From Parastagonospora avenae f. sp. tritici 18332-5 (Eukaryota; Ascomycota; Dothideomycetes; Pleosporales; Phaeosphaeriaceae): 64,000 nt of DNA. How positions within the stretch are numbered: position 1 is the first letter of the stretch; the number at the start of each line of letters is the position of its first letter. Location of the stretch: contig JAFJTR010000052.1 in assembly GCA_022559985.1 (NCBI GenBank), positions 173,035 to 237,034 of the forward strand, given 5' to 3'. The notes beneath the pieces were generated by a model. The model had not been told where the DNA came from. It was given only the letters and a program-made list of their open reading frames with translations, and did no database searches. The position numbers and the translations under genes are program-made. Positions 1 through 10,223 of this stretch are shown here, one piece after another.

Positions 1-806
1 AGCTCCGATTGTTGTGTATTCAGTCTCAAGTCATGTTGTTGCTACACTATTTCCAACTGCTCTACCAATCGCGTCTCCCGGATATCTTCCAAAGGACCAA
101 TCTTCCTCCAAATCTGAAAGACAACAGCGCTGTACCCTCGTTTTTCCAAGCAAGCATACCCAAACCTTGTCTCGCACTTACTACACGTAGCAAAATCCGA
201 GAGCGGCCATCTCGGAGTGATGTCCTAACCGTCCTTCAACTCAAAGTCTCGGTCTAGAAATGACTGGGACACTGTCATGTCGTTCCACAAATGACGACTC
301 GAAGTACGTAGGTTTAGGCAGATGTACCTGTTTCGCGAAATCAACGCTTGGCTTAGTCCTAGATCTACGTAGAGGTTCGTGATGGCTGCCGGGCCGTTCA
401 CTACGAAACGTTGTCGAGTACGCACGTCGCCGCCCACGCTGCTTCGAACAATCTTCGGTCTCAGATACTCTTTTTGTACCGGCCAGGGCCATATATGACC
501 CCATAGATGCTCCAAGTGTAACGGCATCTGCCGCAAACGTAGCGCTAGTGGTAGCTGGACCGGTGGCGCTGGTGCTACGTCGTTGGCATTTGAGCATAGC
601 GACATTTGAAGATTGTTGTCGAGCAGGTTCAGGAGCTGTAAGCAGGTGATACTTAGGTGAGATAATACGTAGAAAGTACCAACAGTGCCTGTACAACCAC
701 GTTAGTAAGGAGGGAGGATTTGATCCGCAAAGTCGAAATGCTTCCTTGGATGTGGCTCGAGACAGAAACCGCACAGAACCTTGGTAGGCGCCATTTCATC
801 AACGGG
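1..806. other. No confident gene; low-quality open frames only
   Basis: I see no recognisable domain here. The minus strand stays open from about 774 to 241 and could hold a downstream exon of the F-box-like gene that stops at 807. Its conceptual product is basic and compositionally unlike a folded domain, so I do not call it. Confidence 0.4.
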
Positions 807-1070
807 TCAGGACCTTTCGATTTCTACCATTTCTGCATAGCGCTCTGTAATGACAGATGTAACGAAGGCAACTCTGTCTGCTCGAAGCACCGGCCGCGAT
901 CTCGTTACGTCTTTTCTCATCCTCCCACAGGTTGCCGCAAAGTTCAAGAAGTCTAGGTTATTGAGCTCATCAGCAATCATCTGAATGATCTCAATAGGGA
1001 ACCCGGGAAGGCTGTTTATGGCTTGGTTTCGCAGCTCAATCTTCTTGGCTAGTCGCATTTTCTTACCCAT
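807..1070 (-). CDS. F-box-like domain protein, short or partial
   Basis: The 87-residue reading begins MGKKMRLAKK and runs into a segment with the typical F-box pattern: LPGFPIEIIQMIADEL, then LDFLNFAATCGRMRKD. F-box proteins recruit substrates to SCF ubiquitin ligases through Skp1. In fungi the domain is usually N-terminal and followed by a long variable region, which is missing here because the frame stops soon after. The gene may be only a first exon, with the rest lying toward position 241 after an unplaced intron, or it may be a truncated copy. The ATG at 1070 has an alternative four codons further in, at 1058. The frame remains open further upstream to about 1418, but that part has no features. 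The F-box assignment is fairly safe; the gene boundaries are not. Confidence 0.5.
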   Translation of the reverse strand: MGKKMRLAKKIELRNQAINSLPGFPIEIIQMIADELNNLDFLNFAATCGRMRKDVTRSRPVLRADRVAFVTSVITERYAEMVEIERS

Positions 1071-1860
1071 TCCTTGTCGTTCACCCCTGGGATAATACTC
1101 GCGATCGTTCCATGTAGGGTACAAATGGCCTCTAGTGAACTGTATGCGATGTGCGAAATAAGTAAGTGCGATCTGGGATGGGCCAGGTGCAGGAGATGGT
1201 TGCACAACTGCCATAGTACGATACATTGTGCACGAGGAATTGCCGGAACAGTTATACATGAGCCACACCTCAGAGCAAACTTCACGTATAACTGTGACCT
1301 CTCTGAGCAAACACCGCTCAAAAAGCAGCATTCCACGTGGCCTTACTTCCCAGGAATATACCATAGGTAGCATGCAAACGACAGCTCTGAAGTCCACTGC
1401 CCGAACTTTTTTCTTCAAGCCTTGTAACCGAATTCTCCTCTATGCTCATTCACTCTAAGTAGATGCATCAAGTCATATTTGAACTAAGACATAATATCAT
1501 GTCGATCAAAGACAGCACTTCAATTTGTAATTGACTTCAACAACGCCTCCTCTAACCCATTCAAACCACCTCTTCAACCATCCCTACCCTTGCTATATCC
1601 ACCCCGTCATTTCTTAAGTAAAAGACCCCGGTATCAGTTAGCGCACACAACACGAAACCATCCCGATCAAAAAGAGTACTCCCCATAGCGACACTCCCTG
1701 ATCCATGAAACCACCCCTCCTACCCTGCTCACTCTCACTGCATCTACGTCCACCACGTGATCCCTCAACAAATAAACAAACAGCACACATGTCACTCAAG
1801 CATCCCGACCAAAAAATAACTTCAATCTAAATCATATAATTTCCTACGACACCGCTACCC
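1071..1860. other. Intergenic, no gene seen
   Basis: This stretch separates the F-box-like fragment from the 3' end of the Gly/Met-rich gene. The half next to 1861 is rich in CCACC/TCATCC pyrimidine tracts and is likely 3' UTR of the minus-strand gene. I see no RNA gene or repeat. Confidence 0.4.
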
Positions 1861-2724
1861 TCAAATATACTCAATCCCCTCCCCATCCCCATACCTTATA
1901 TACCTCCCCGCCGCCCCCACCCTCCTCCTCGGCCCCCGTTCCGCCCATACCTCGCGATTCGCACTCCAATACCCCTCAGGCACGTGTCTTAGATTCTCTT
2001 CCGTTAACCTTCTACTCCTGTCTCCATTATTGAAGCTATCCCAGTATCCAGCTTCGGGCGCGCTGTACCGGAATTCGCCCGGGTCGGCGGCGTTGCTGCC
2101 GAAGTCGCTGTCGGAGCCTAGGTCGTTGACGTCGGACAGGATAGAGGCCGGGTGCACGAAGCCGCGCGGGCGGTGGCCGGGACCGGAGTAGGATTCGTAG
2201 CGGCTAGGTTGGGGACGAGGGGCGGGGCGGCGGGGTGGGTGGGCGTAGCCGGGGGAGTAGAGGGAGTCTTGGTCGGAGTGGTAGGAGTGGTAGGAGTCGC
2301 CGTATTCTGAGGCAGCGTAGCGGTTGCCCATACCTCCGCCCATGCCCATGCTAGGACGCATACGGCCCATGCTGGGTCTCATGCCACCCATTCCCATGCT
2401 GGGCCGCATGCCTCCCATGCCTCCTCTCATTCCGCCGTAGGGGTTTCCGTATCCTCCACCCCCTATACCGCCGCCCATACCGCCATATCCTCCACCCATT
2501 CCGCCATAGCCTCCGCCCATGGTAGGCCGCATGCTGCCCATGCCTCCCATACTAGGCCTCATATCGTCCATACTGCCCATGCCCATGCTCGGACGCATAC
2601 CATCACCCATTCCACCATATCCGCCGCTCATACCTCCACCCATCCCACCGTATCCTCCTCCCATCCCACCCATACCGCCGTATGGATTTCCATAGCCACC
2701 GCCGTACCCGCCGTAGTAAGCCAT
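1861..2724 (-). CDS. Glycine/methionine-rich low-complexity protein with LTxENLxxVP C-terminal motif
   Basis: This is a single 287-residue exon opening MAYYGGYGGGYGNPYGG. About the first 130 residues are degenerate repeats of GGYGGMGGG and RPSMGMGGM units, almost entirely Gly, Met, Tyr, Arg, Pro and Ser. A Ser/Tyr/Pro-rich linker follows (YHSYHSDQDS, then proline and arginine). The non-repetitive C-terminal 80 residues hold RRLTEENLRHVPEGYW followed by NREVW and an Arg-rich stretch. No signal peptide or membrane segment is visible. The tail matches, with identical spacing, the tail of the small Gly-rich protein at 14623-14988, which suggests one protein family with divergent low-complexity heads. 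The function is unknown; the repeat region looks disordered and could support condensation or RNA association, but that is inference. Confidence 0.75.
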   Translation of the reverse strand: MAYYGGYGGGYGNPYGGMGGMGGGYGGMGGGMSGGYGGMGDGMRPSMGMGSMDDMRPSMGGMGSMRPTMGGGYGGMGGGYGGMGGGIGGGGYGNPYGGMRGGMGGMRPSMGMGGMRPSMGRMRPSMGMGGGMGNRYAASEYGDSYHSYHSDQDSLYSPGYAHPPRRPAPRPQPSRYESYSGPGHRPRGFVHPASILSDVNDLGSDSDFGSNAADPGEFRYSAPEAGYWDSFNNGDRSRRLTEENLRHVPEGYWSANREVWAERGPRRRVGAAGRYIRYGDGEGIEYI

Positions 2725-3104
2725 TATCGATCGAAAGTTAGTTATTTTCTGGAGTAGTAAGTTTGTTCAAATGTTGATACTTGTGTGATACTTGGGGTTA
2801 TTCAAATGAGGGCGTGAGGACTGTGTGGACAAGAAGTAGAATGCATGGTAGAACGGAAGATATACTCGGCGATGAGTGAAGTCGGACAGCAAAAGGGATG
2901 TGGAATTGCGAAGACGTGGCGGGCACGAGAGTTGGCAGTAGCTGAGAAAGTTGTGTCATAGTGTCATGTGTATTCGCTGTTGAGAGATACAAGTGCAAAG
3001 TATCGTTCATTCGTAAGTGTATCAATGGAAGGGTATATCTTACTCACATACCATTCTGCGCTGTGTGTCTTCGTACTCGCTAGCACGAAGATGATTTTCA
3101 CACA
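2725..3104. other. Promoter region of the Gly/Met-rich gene and 3' flank of the hydrolase
   Basis: These 380 bases lie between two minus-strand genes. I see no gene; regulatory content could not be identified. Confidence 0.4.
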
Positions 3105-4674
3105 TCACAGTTCTCTCCTCTTCCTCTCCCCATCACTATCCACCGGTGTGCCCGCCCCTCTCTTCAAATCCACAAACTCATCGTCCGTCTCTTTTGCCTC
3201 AGCTTCCGCTTTCCCCTCCCTCTCCCTCGCTTCCGCCTCCTTCTGCATCGCCTCATCGACCTCCTGCCTCTCGACAATCTCCGCCTCTTCACCCACCTCG
3301 CCAACAAGGGGGCCCTCGCTTTCCTCATACCACTCGTTCTCCGCCCACTCAATGATCTTCTCCTTTGCGGTTTCGCTCAGCGTGTAATACCCCGGGTTAT
3401 TCTTCGGTTCGAACATGTTCATATGCGCCCACGTCTCCGCCGTGCCCTTATCGTTCGGCGCCGGCATGAAGAAGTTCCTCAACTCGCCCTTCGGCAGATT
3501 ACAAAACGTGCGATCTTTCCCCGCGACTTTACCCGTCCAAGACTCCTTTGACGTTTGCTGCTGCTGGTTGACCGTGCGGCCGAGCGTCGTGTACATGTTT
3601 GTGAAGCCGAAGTCTGAGGTCGAAGTGAGCTTGGCGACTTTTGCAAGGCGCTTTTGCATTTCTTCGGGGCGCGCAAGGGCACCTATGAATTCGAGGTGCG
3701 AGGTTGCCCAGTTCAGGCCTTCGGAGATTTGGTCGCGCTTCATGTAGGCTGCAGCTCCGCCGGCGGCGATGGCGCCTGCTGCTCCGGCGAACATTGCGAC
3801 GCGGCCGTAGCGTTGCCATAGAGGTGCTGATGCAGCGTCTACGTTCGCGTCGCTGACTGACTGGGCTGGTGGCGCCGGTAGCATCTTACTGGCGTCGACT
3901 GCTCCTGGCGTTGTGTCCTTGTTGCCCCAGCCAAAGGCACTGGCGAGGTTCGAGTATGCTGAATATGCCGAGTTTGCTGTCTGCCAGTGCTTCTCAGCGC
4001 CATGTGCTACGACTCCCGGCGCGATACCAAGATATGGTGTGTCAAACGCCAATATACCCTGGATATATGGAAACATAAGCGTGCTATGGTCCGGCAGCAT
4101 CGTCGAACCAATCTGCGAGTTTTTAAGAGAATGCAGAGGCTGATCGCCTGTAATAGAGAGCAGTGTCTCAGCCGCGACAATGCCTCCCATAGAATGACCA
4201 ACGAGGATCGTATGTACGGACGGTTCAACAGTCGGCGAAGGCGTCGAATTCGCGACCTCGAGGTCGATGACTTTGTTGGTGAGCCACTCCTTGAATCGCG
4301 AGACACATTCAGTCAGGTCGCCTCGTGTCTCGTATTTCGGATACGTGATCGTGAGGACGGTGACTTTCGGCAGCGCATGTTGGAGGATAGCCTTGAGGTG
4401 CGACGGGAAGGTGCCTGGACGTCTTTCTTAGCTACCCGAATGTTTCTGCACACATGAACTGAGACATACCGAATGTATCGTCTCCGCCCTGTAAATCATT
4501 GTTAGCATCGCTATCCGCATATATCGCTTCAGCGCTTCAGTCCTCGAAGCTATGCGCGCCTCAAGCTTCAGCCTGCGCCAATCGCAAAATGACGTAACCG
4601 CTGTCGCGTGTCGCGCAAGATTACCAACGTACCTTGAAGCCATGGATAAAACACAGCACAATTGTTTTCCTCAT
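3105..4674 (-). CDS. Alpha/beta hydrolase (DUF676/lipase-like), probably membrane-associated
   Basis: Three exons on the minus strand (4674-4633, 4488-4470, 4414-3105) give 456 residues. The N-terminus MRKTIVLCFIHGFK followed by GGDDTFG is the oxyanion-hole strand of a lipase-like fold. A strand resembling LTITYPKYETRGDL follows, then the nucleophile elbow VGHSMGGIVAAET with Ser95 as predicted nucleophile. FDTPYLGI shortly afterwards fits the same family. Residues about 226-245 form an Ala/Gly-rich hydrophobic segment that looks like a transmembrane or glycine-zipper helix. The C-terminal third is acidic and Glu/Ala-rich, ending KRKRREL. The family includes uncharacterised serine esterases acting on lipids at membranes. 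Exon 2 is only 19 nt. It is required to join the HGFK and TFPSH segments in frame, which makes the structure convincing. Substrate unknown. Confidence 0.82.
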
Positions 4675-5078
4675 GGTGGCCAAGCGCTCGCACACTCCAG
4701 CATGTTGGAATGTGCAGAGTTTCCGCGCTGACGAACGAGAGGTAGTACGCAGCGGGAGAGCGGGATTACGTCTGGGGTGCAACTGCCTTCGCTTAGCAAA
4801 GATCAGACCAGGGTTCAAGAATGCGGGTCCAAGTCACACTCCAACGGTTTGATGTTTTGCAAATTCGTTCGTTCATTACTTTTACTGTTCTGTTTCATAT
4901 CTGTACAATGCGTGGTGACTGTACTCGTCATTTCCCCTGCTGCGTTTTGTGCAACCGCCATTTCCTCCTCAGCACTTTTTGCTGCTCTCGTATGGGTATA
5001 ATACACATTCGCCCAAAGAAAATGTCCGCCTAACGCCATGTCGTGATGCTATAAACAAATGAAAGAAGGCGAATCGCT
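4675..5078. other. Intergenic, no gene seen
   Basis: This is the promoter side of the hydrolase and the 3' flank of the GPI-protein gene, about 400 bases. Short open frames on both strands have no recognisable content. Confidence 0.4.
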
Positions 5079-5825
5079 CTATGCGCATGCGGCAAACAAT
5101 AGCGCAGTGCCGACGAATGATACCAGCATGACATCTATCGTTGTCCGTGAAGAGTCGCCTGTCGATTGGACGTCAAACGGTGATCCACCTCCGGAGTCCT
5201 GGTTCGACAGCTGTGGCTGGTTTGGGCGCCCTGCGCCAGTCGGAGAAGCTGGTGCTTGAGCATCACCTGTCGGCGACGAACCAGCGACTGAAGTTGGGTT
5301 TGGGTCCACGACCAGGCCTGTCGATGAGGATGTTGACGACTGCGCCGCCGACGATGACGTATCTAATGTCGTTGAAGTTGTGTCCGAAGACGACGAGGGC
5401 GCAGGAGTAGCCGTTGTCGATGCCCTCGAACTCGCAGCCTGTGTGCTCTGCGCCGCTGTGGTAGATCTCGCTGAGGTTGTGGAACTCGATGCAGCCTCTG
5501 CGTTGTTGGGACATAGCGACCTGATGCCAATGCCGTTCTGGAAGACGCCGATGATGCTCGATTGGTCTACACGGACGCCACTACATGACCTCTGCACCTG
5601 TTGTGTGATCTCTTGTAGTCCTCGGATGCATGCTGGACTGCAGACGACGTCTACGCCGAAGTCGGTCGCTTGGCAGCCCTTGATGAGGGTGTTGTATGTG
5701 CTCTCGCACTGTGTGTTGCCGATGTTGTTGATGCGCGGCGTGAAGCTGGAGAGGGAGACAGTCGCCGAAGTTCCTGAGATGAGGAGCGCGACGCCAAATG
5801 CGATGGCGCGTAGTGAGGCATGCAT
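5079..5825 (-). CDS. Secreted Cys-rich, Ser/Thr-rich protein, predicted GPI-anchored
   Basis: Single exon, 248 residues. Residues 1-21 (MHASLRAIAFGVALLISGTS) are a clear signal peptide. The mature N-terminal domain carries six cysteines at about 40, 51, 62, 66, 81 and 105, consistent with three disulfides. Residues about 110-215 are a Ser/Thr/Ala-rich stalk typical of O-mannosylated wall proteins. The C-terminus ends in a hydrophobic tail (VMLVSFVGTALLFAACA) preceded by small residues, matching a GPI-attachment signal. The cysteine spacing does not fit a CFEM domain, which has eight cysteines. The protein is most likely displayed at the plasma membrane or in the cell wall. Its molecular function cannot be told from sequence. 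Confidence 0.8.
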   Translation of the reverse strand: MHASLRAIAFGVALLISGTSATVSLSSFTPRINNIGNTQCESTYNTLIKGCQATDFGVDVVCSPACIRGLQEITQQVQRSCSGVRVDQSSIIGVFQNGIGIRSLCPNNAEAASSSTTSARSTTAAQSTQAASSRASTTATPAPSSSSDTTSTTLDTSSSAAQSSTSSSTGLVVDPNPTSVAGSSPTGDAQAPASPTGAGRPNQPQLSNQDSGGGSPFDVQSTGDSSRTTIDVMLVSFVGTALLFAACA

Positions 5826-7271
5826 GGCGGTGTGTGAGAAGACTCTCTTGTCCTTCGATGACGGATGGGTATGTGTGCCCTGAGGCTTTCTTTTTCGATC
5901 GTGAACAAGTGTTGCTCAAGGGTGGGCCTCCGATGTCAACGTTTGGAGGCAGTCAAGGAATGTCTGACCCCGTATCGAGTTCGGGCGCTGGCTATGAGAC
6001 GCAGGACGTTTGAATGGGGAATGATGTAATGGCGCTGGTCGTGAGACGTCACTTGTTTGTGCGTGTGAAGTTTCGGAATGTTGCGCTGCCGGTGCATACA
6101 CAAATTCAAGGTGAGAGTCCGTTTATGCTGCGCGTTGCCGTGGGTACCAGCTCTTTTTCTGCGCAACCAACTGGAGTGAAAACGAAACCCCACGTTTTCA
6201 ACGGTGTCGCACTTTCGGTGAAGTATAAGACACAGAGTATAAGACAGAGATTGATACGAAGTCTAATGTCCCAGACACAATGACGGCTATACTTTCTCTT
6301 CTGCAACTTAGCCAATTGCTCTTCCAGTGATCGCCTGCTGTACACGCAACAAACTACTCTATATGCTGCAAGGCAAAAGAGTATATGAGACAGCGAAGGA
6401 GGGATTTCGGCGCCGGGCCTGCAAGGAAGGTTATGCGCAACGAACGAAGGGGACGCAAGAAGGATGTCTAAAGAGAACGCGCAGCGTAAGAAGAGAAAGC
6501 GAACTCGACAAGAAGAAGAAAAGGGAGGATGTTGTTGATAGTCGTGATATTCAGTCGCTCATTGCCACATCAAAGGCTCACAAAAAACCGTAACGGGCAT
6601 TCCAGACAGGATCAGGCATGTCTTAAGGCAGATCCCGGACTTACCACCCCTCACCCGCATTACCGCCCAGCCAGTCGCATGCCAACTCTTCCGAAAGGAT
6701 GCAAAGAGTCGCTGTTCGTGTAGCAAGTGGACCGAAGATTTTGGAAGCTGAAACACGGACAGCTCCGTCTTGTCGTGGGCCGACCAGGGCGTGCTGGCCT
6801 CGCATTGGCCCGCTGCGCGCCACCCGTTGCAGACACCATCCCTGAGACAGGCACGCGCTTCAGCTGAGGTCGGACAACATGTTTAGAGAACTGCGGTGGT
6901 CCAGCGCGTAGCTGCTATTCGCAGACGGCGTTTATGAGGAGGCGGGGCTGGGCTTTCGGCCGTCGCAAAGGACCGGCCTTACTGTCGAAGCCCGCTGTCA
7001 GCGGCTCTCACGTGAATCGCGGTGCACTTGGTAAGACGACATCTGCTATGAGGTTTGACGAATGCATGCTCAAGACACCATTTCTGGCAATGACCTTGAT
7101 GAATGTTCAAGCTGATGTAATGCACCTGCACCATATTCATCGTTCATCCCCGCTCACAGACCCAGCACCACGAGTTCATTCATTGCATGAACACAATTGT
7201 TTCAATCGAACCACCATTCCTCCAGCTTGACAGAACTACCAATCTGACACACCCCGATCTCAAGTTCCCGC
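5826..7271. other. Gene-poor stretch
   Basis: I find no recognisable coding region in about 1.4 kb. The part next to 5825 is the promoter of the GPI-protein gene. The part next to 7272 flanks a decayed dehydrogenase. A purine-rich run (AAGAAGAAAAG-like) occurs near 6510-6530. Confidence 0.4.
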
Positions 7272-7620
7272 CTAATCCTTTACATTGACGCTCACCTTCC
7301 CGCTCTCCATATGCTTGACAGCATCCTGCACTTTGTCGAGCGGAAATTTCTCAATCATGCATTTGGCTGACGGCTAGATGATCGGCGAATGCAATCGGCT
7401 CTTCACTGTCGATCGTGTGACCGCTGGGCCAGCCGTGGACCGAGGCGCCTTAGATGATGACTGAGACCGTGGCTAATCACCCCATTCGTATGGGATATCA
7501 AAAGATATATGAAGATGCGGAATTGCAAGGAGCATGAACCAGCAGTTTACCCAAAGGACCCAAACCACCGACAAGCGGCCCCACGACCTCCGAATTCGGT
7601 GCTGTGACGAAGATCAAACA
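7272..7620 (-). pseudogene. Remnant of a zinc-type alcohol dehydrogenase (AdhP/MDR family), C-terminal part
   Basis: Three blocks in three reading registers still read as the C-terminal third of a medium-chain zinc alcohol dehydrogenase. The first, around 7620-7540, reads IFVTAPNSEVVGPLVGGL then GPLGKLLVH, the end of the NAD(P)-binding fold. The second, about 7448-7367, reads ASVHGWPSGHTIDSEE then PIAFAD, a highly typical family signature. The third, about 7362-7272, reads KCMIEKFPLDKVQDAVKHME then SGK, and ends at a TAG at 7274-7272. Frameshifts and stops separate the blocks. No cofactor-binding GxGGxG or catalytic zinc-ligand region was found upstream, so the copy is both truncated and frameshifted. 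A functional gene is excluded; family assignment is strong. Confidence 0.8.
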
Positions 7621-8011
7621 GGGAATGGGACTGCGGAAAGTATGGTATGGATTTGCATTCTTCTCTCAAATCTCCAGTCTTCAAGATGGACTACGGCTCT
7701 GAATCTGGTTTTATTGTCGACGTCGACCGTACAGGTTCCTACCACCGCCCCTGCGCTAGGGTTTGATAGGTTCACCCATCCTCCAATGTTTCCTTTTGAG
7801 CCTTGAGGATTTTGCAAGCTGCTGGGCTAAACAGCGAAGCGGCAAGGGTGTATGGAAGGAGGGCATCCGCGCGATGATGTCGCAAAGCCGGATACGGAAA
7901 TTGGAAGCAAGCTGCGGTCTTGTGCATCGCTGATCGGGCGGCTGGCTGTGGAAAGTGAGGCAACTCGGGGTATCATTTGCCTATTCTTACAACCTCGCCG
8001 ACTCCGTCACC
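7621..8011. other. Intergenic, between decayed dehydrogenase and PPIL2
   Basis: No gene was recognised. The 5' half of the dehydrogenase would be expected here on the minus strand but I cannot see it, suggesting deletion or divergence beyond recognition. Confidence 0.4.
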
Positions 8012-9700
8012 TCACCAAGCATCGAAATTGCTAAACCCGCTCGATTTAATCTTCTTCTTCGCCGGCGCAACATCCTCCTCTTCATCCACATATCCCACAA
8101 TCTCGTCCTCTCCCATATCTTGCACCTCTTGCTTGGCAGCTTGCAGGTATTTGCCTACACCGAGGCCCTCCCCGCTGCTGTTGTCCACTGTGCCATCGGC
8201 GCGTATACGCTTGCCTGTCCAGGTAGTCTTGTCATCGGCCGTGCCGCCTTGCCGCTTGATTTCCTCTGCTTCGATATCCTTTGCTTCCTTGTCTTTGCGC
8301 TCTTTTTGCCATTCTTCGAAGGGGTCGACGAAGACTACGATGTCCTGGATCTCGATGTCGTCGACGGGCTTGTCTTTCTCGCCGACCTCCGAGAGCTCCA
8401 TTGCTTTCAGCGTTGTGTCTAGTCCTCCGACGACTTTCGCGAAGATGGTGTGTTTCCGGTCGAGGTGCGGGACTGCGCGGTATGTGATGAAGAATTGTGA
8501 CGTGTTTGTGTTTTTGCCTTTGTTTGCCATGCTGAGTACACCTCTCTGGCTGTGTCGCTCGGGTCCGTCGAATTCGTCGTTGAATGGCTTGCCCCATATG
8601 CTCTGTCCGCCTCTTCCTGTGCCTGTCGGATCACCGCCCTGTATCATGAAGCCCTTGATGTTCCTGTGGAACACCGTGTCTCTGTAGTAGCCTTTTTGTG
8701 CCAGCTTGACAAAGTTCCAAACTGCGCGCGGCGCGAACTCGGGGAGAAGCTCGATGTTGAGTTCGCCGAGATTGGTAGAAATGCGAGCATAGCCCTTGAT
8801 CTTGACGCGCTTGGGCTTGAGCATGTAGTCTTCGTCGGAAAGGAGAGCGAGGGCATTCGATGTATGCGGAGTGACACCGGTCGAGGTGAAGGATGCGGCG
8901 GCCTTGCCAGAGGTGTATACTGCGGCATTGTAGGCGGGTTTCTTGGGCTCGTTGGTCGTCGCAGCTGCCTTGCCATTCTTTTTCGTGGATGTGAGGGCTT
9001 TGGAGGACTGAGCACCATGTGCTTTGGCTTGTCGGTCTGCGCGCGCCTTCGCGACGGCCTCTTTCGCCTTCAGGATCTTCGCCGCGTTCCCCAGCGCCTC
9101 CTTGTTGACGCTGCTCTCTGAATCTGGCATTACTGTGTCTCCCTCCTTGACATGCTTGAAAGAGCCAAAGTCGCGTGACTCTATATTTTGCGGATCTTGC
9201 AGTGTGATGATGTCTTTCCGTGTGAACTCTTCATCGCTGACCAGGTCCTGCCAATTCTTCGCCTTGATGTTCAATCTTTCGATCGTATCCCATGCAAACA
9301 CATTGCCGCTCTTCCTCAGCGCAACAATATGCGTATTGTCGGTGAAGACCTTGTATGTGACCGGGTCGACATATTCGTTGTCCTCGTTCTTGGTAAAGTT
9401 CAAGGTAATGAGGTCGTCGCGCTTCAAGCTTGATCCGTCTATGGGGCTTGTGCCGGGGTGTTTCGAGAGCCAGGTGAGAATGTGCGTAAGATCGAAGATA
9501 GTGCCAGATTCGGTGCAGACAGGGTCCGTGAAGGGCTGTAGCGAGACGGCGCAATAATTGAAGGGAAGGCGCTTGAAGGTCGACGAAAGGCCAGTCGCAG
9601 AGTTGCGTGTAGAGGTGTTTGCGCCGCGTGCGCTGCTGAAAGCGTCGGAAGAAGACCACTCGGAGTGCGTGATGTACAGCTTATCGGTTCCTTTCCCCAT
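8012..9700 (-). CDS. cyp8: Peptidyl-prolyl cis-trans isomerase-like 2 (U-box cyclophilin)
   Basis: Intronless, 562 residues, the usual length for fungal PPIL2/Cyp8. An N-terminal U-box pair occupies roughly residues 38-165 (PFNYCAVSLQPFTDPVCTE, then the WLSKHPGTSPIDG turn), as in the human orthologue. It is followed by a Lys/Ala-rich linker at about 195-295. The cyclophilin domain spans about 301-460, with FHRNIKGFMIQGGDPTGTG and SQFFITY; FHR, FMIQGG and SQFF carry the PPIase active site. The position that is Trp in CypA is His here (HLDRKHTIF), which is normal for PPIL2. The family combines ubiquitin-ligase-type U-box and prolyl isomerase modules and associates with spliceosomal complexes in the nucleus. 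The C-terminus has a charged Lys/Glu region ending SNFDAW. Confidence 0.95.
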   Translation of the reverse strand: MGKGTDKLYITHSEWSSSDAFSSARGANTSTRNSATGLSSTFKRLPFNYCAVSLQPFTDPVCTESGTIFDLTHILTWLSKHPGTSPIDGSSLKRDDLITLNFTKNEDNEYVDPVTYKVFTDNTHIVALRKSGNVFAWDTIERLNIKAKNWQDLVSDEEFTRKDIITLQDPQNIESRDFGSFKHVKEGDTVMPDSESSVNKEALGNAAKILKAKEAVAKARADRQAKAHGAQSSKALTSTKKNGKAAATTNEPKKPAYNAAVYTSGKAAASFTSTGVTPHTSNALALLSDEDYMLKPKRVKIKGYARISTNLGELNIELLPEFAPRAVWNFVKLAQKGYYRDTVFHRNIKGFMIQGGDPTGTGRGGQSIWGKPFNDEFDGPERHSQRGVLSMANKGKNTNTSQFFITYRAVPHLDRKHTIFAKVVGGLDTTLKAMELSEVGEKDKPVDDIEIQDIVVFVDPFEEWQKERKDKEAKDIEAEEIKRQGGTADDKTTWTGKRIRADGTVDNSSGEGLGVGKYLQAAKQEVQDMGEDEIVGYVDEEEDVAPAKKKIKSSGFSNFDAW

Positions 9701-10223
9701 GGTTTCGAGTGTTGCTTTTTAGAGAACCAGTAGTGGTGAGGGTTGCGCCAGCGACATCAAAAAGTTTCGAGGTGACTTCAGCGCGCCAAGCCATGACGCG
9801 CCTCGGGACAGCTTCCTCACGCCTTCCACCACCACTCTGACAATCGTCGCTCACTTGACTTTCCCTATGCATTGCCACTTCACTCAAGCGATCACGTTAC
9901 CTACACAGCTAATCTAGACTTGGCACGCACTCTCGGGCCTTGAGCAGAGCACGCGACAGCCTCACGGCGGACATGGGACGATACAGCTGCCCAACAGCCA
10001 ACACAAATGCTGCAAAAACATTCCTCCGCGCATGAGTGGTCCGGAACTTTACACCGTGGGTCTGGCCAATAGTCGTTGGACCTAGGAACACGTGTGAAAG
10101 TGACGCAGACGGCGCTCGTGCTCCAAAGCCGCCTCACCCACGTCTTGCGTGGCATGTTGAGTTATTGATGTGTCAATCCCCGTGGGTATTCTTATGCTAC
10201 GGTACTACCACCTATGAGCTCTC
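9701..10223. other. Promoter of PPIL2 and 3' flank of the next gene
   Basis: About 520 bases without a gene. The region upstream of 9700 should carry the PPIL2 promoter; no specific element can be named. Confidence 0.4.
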
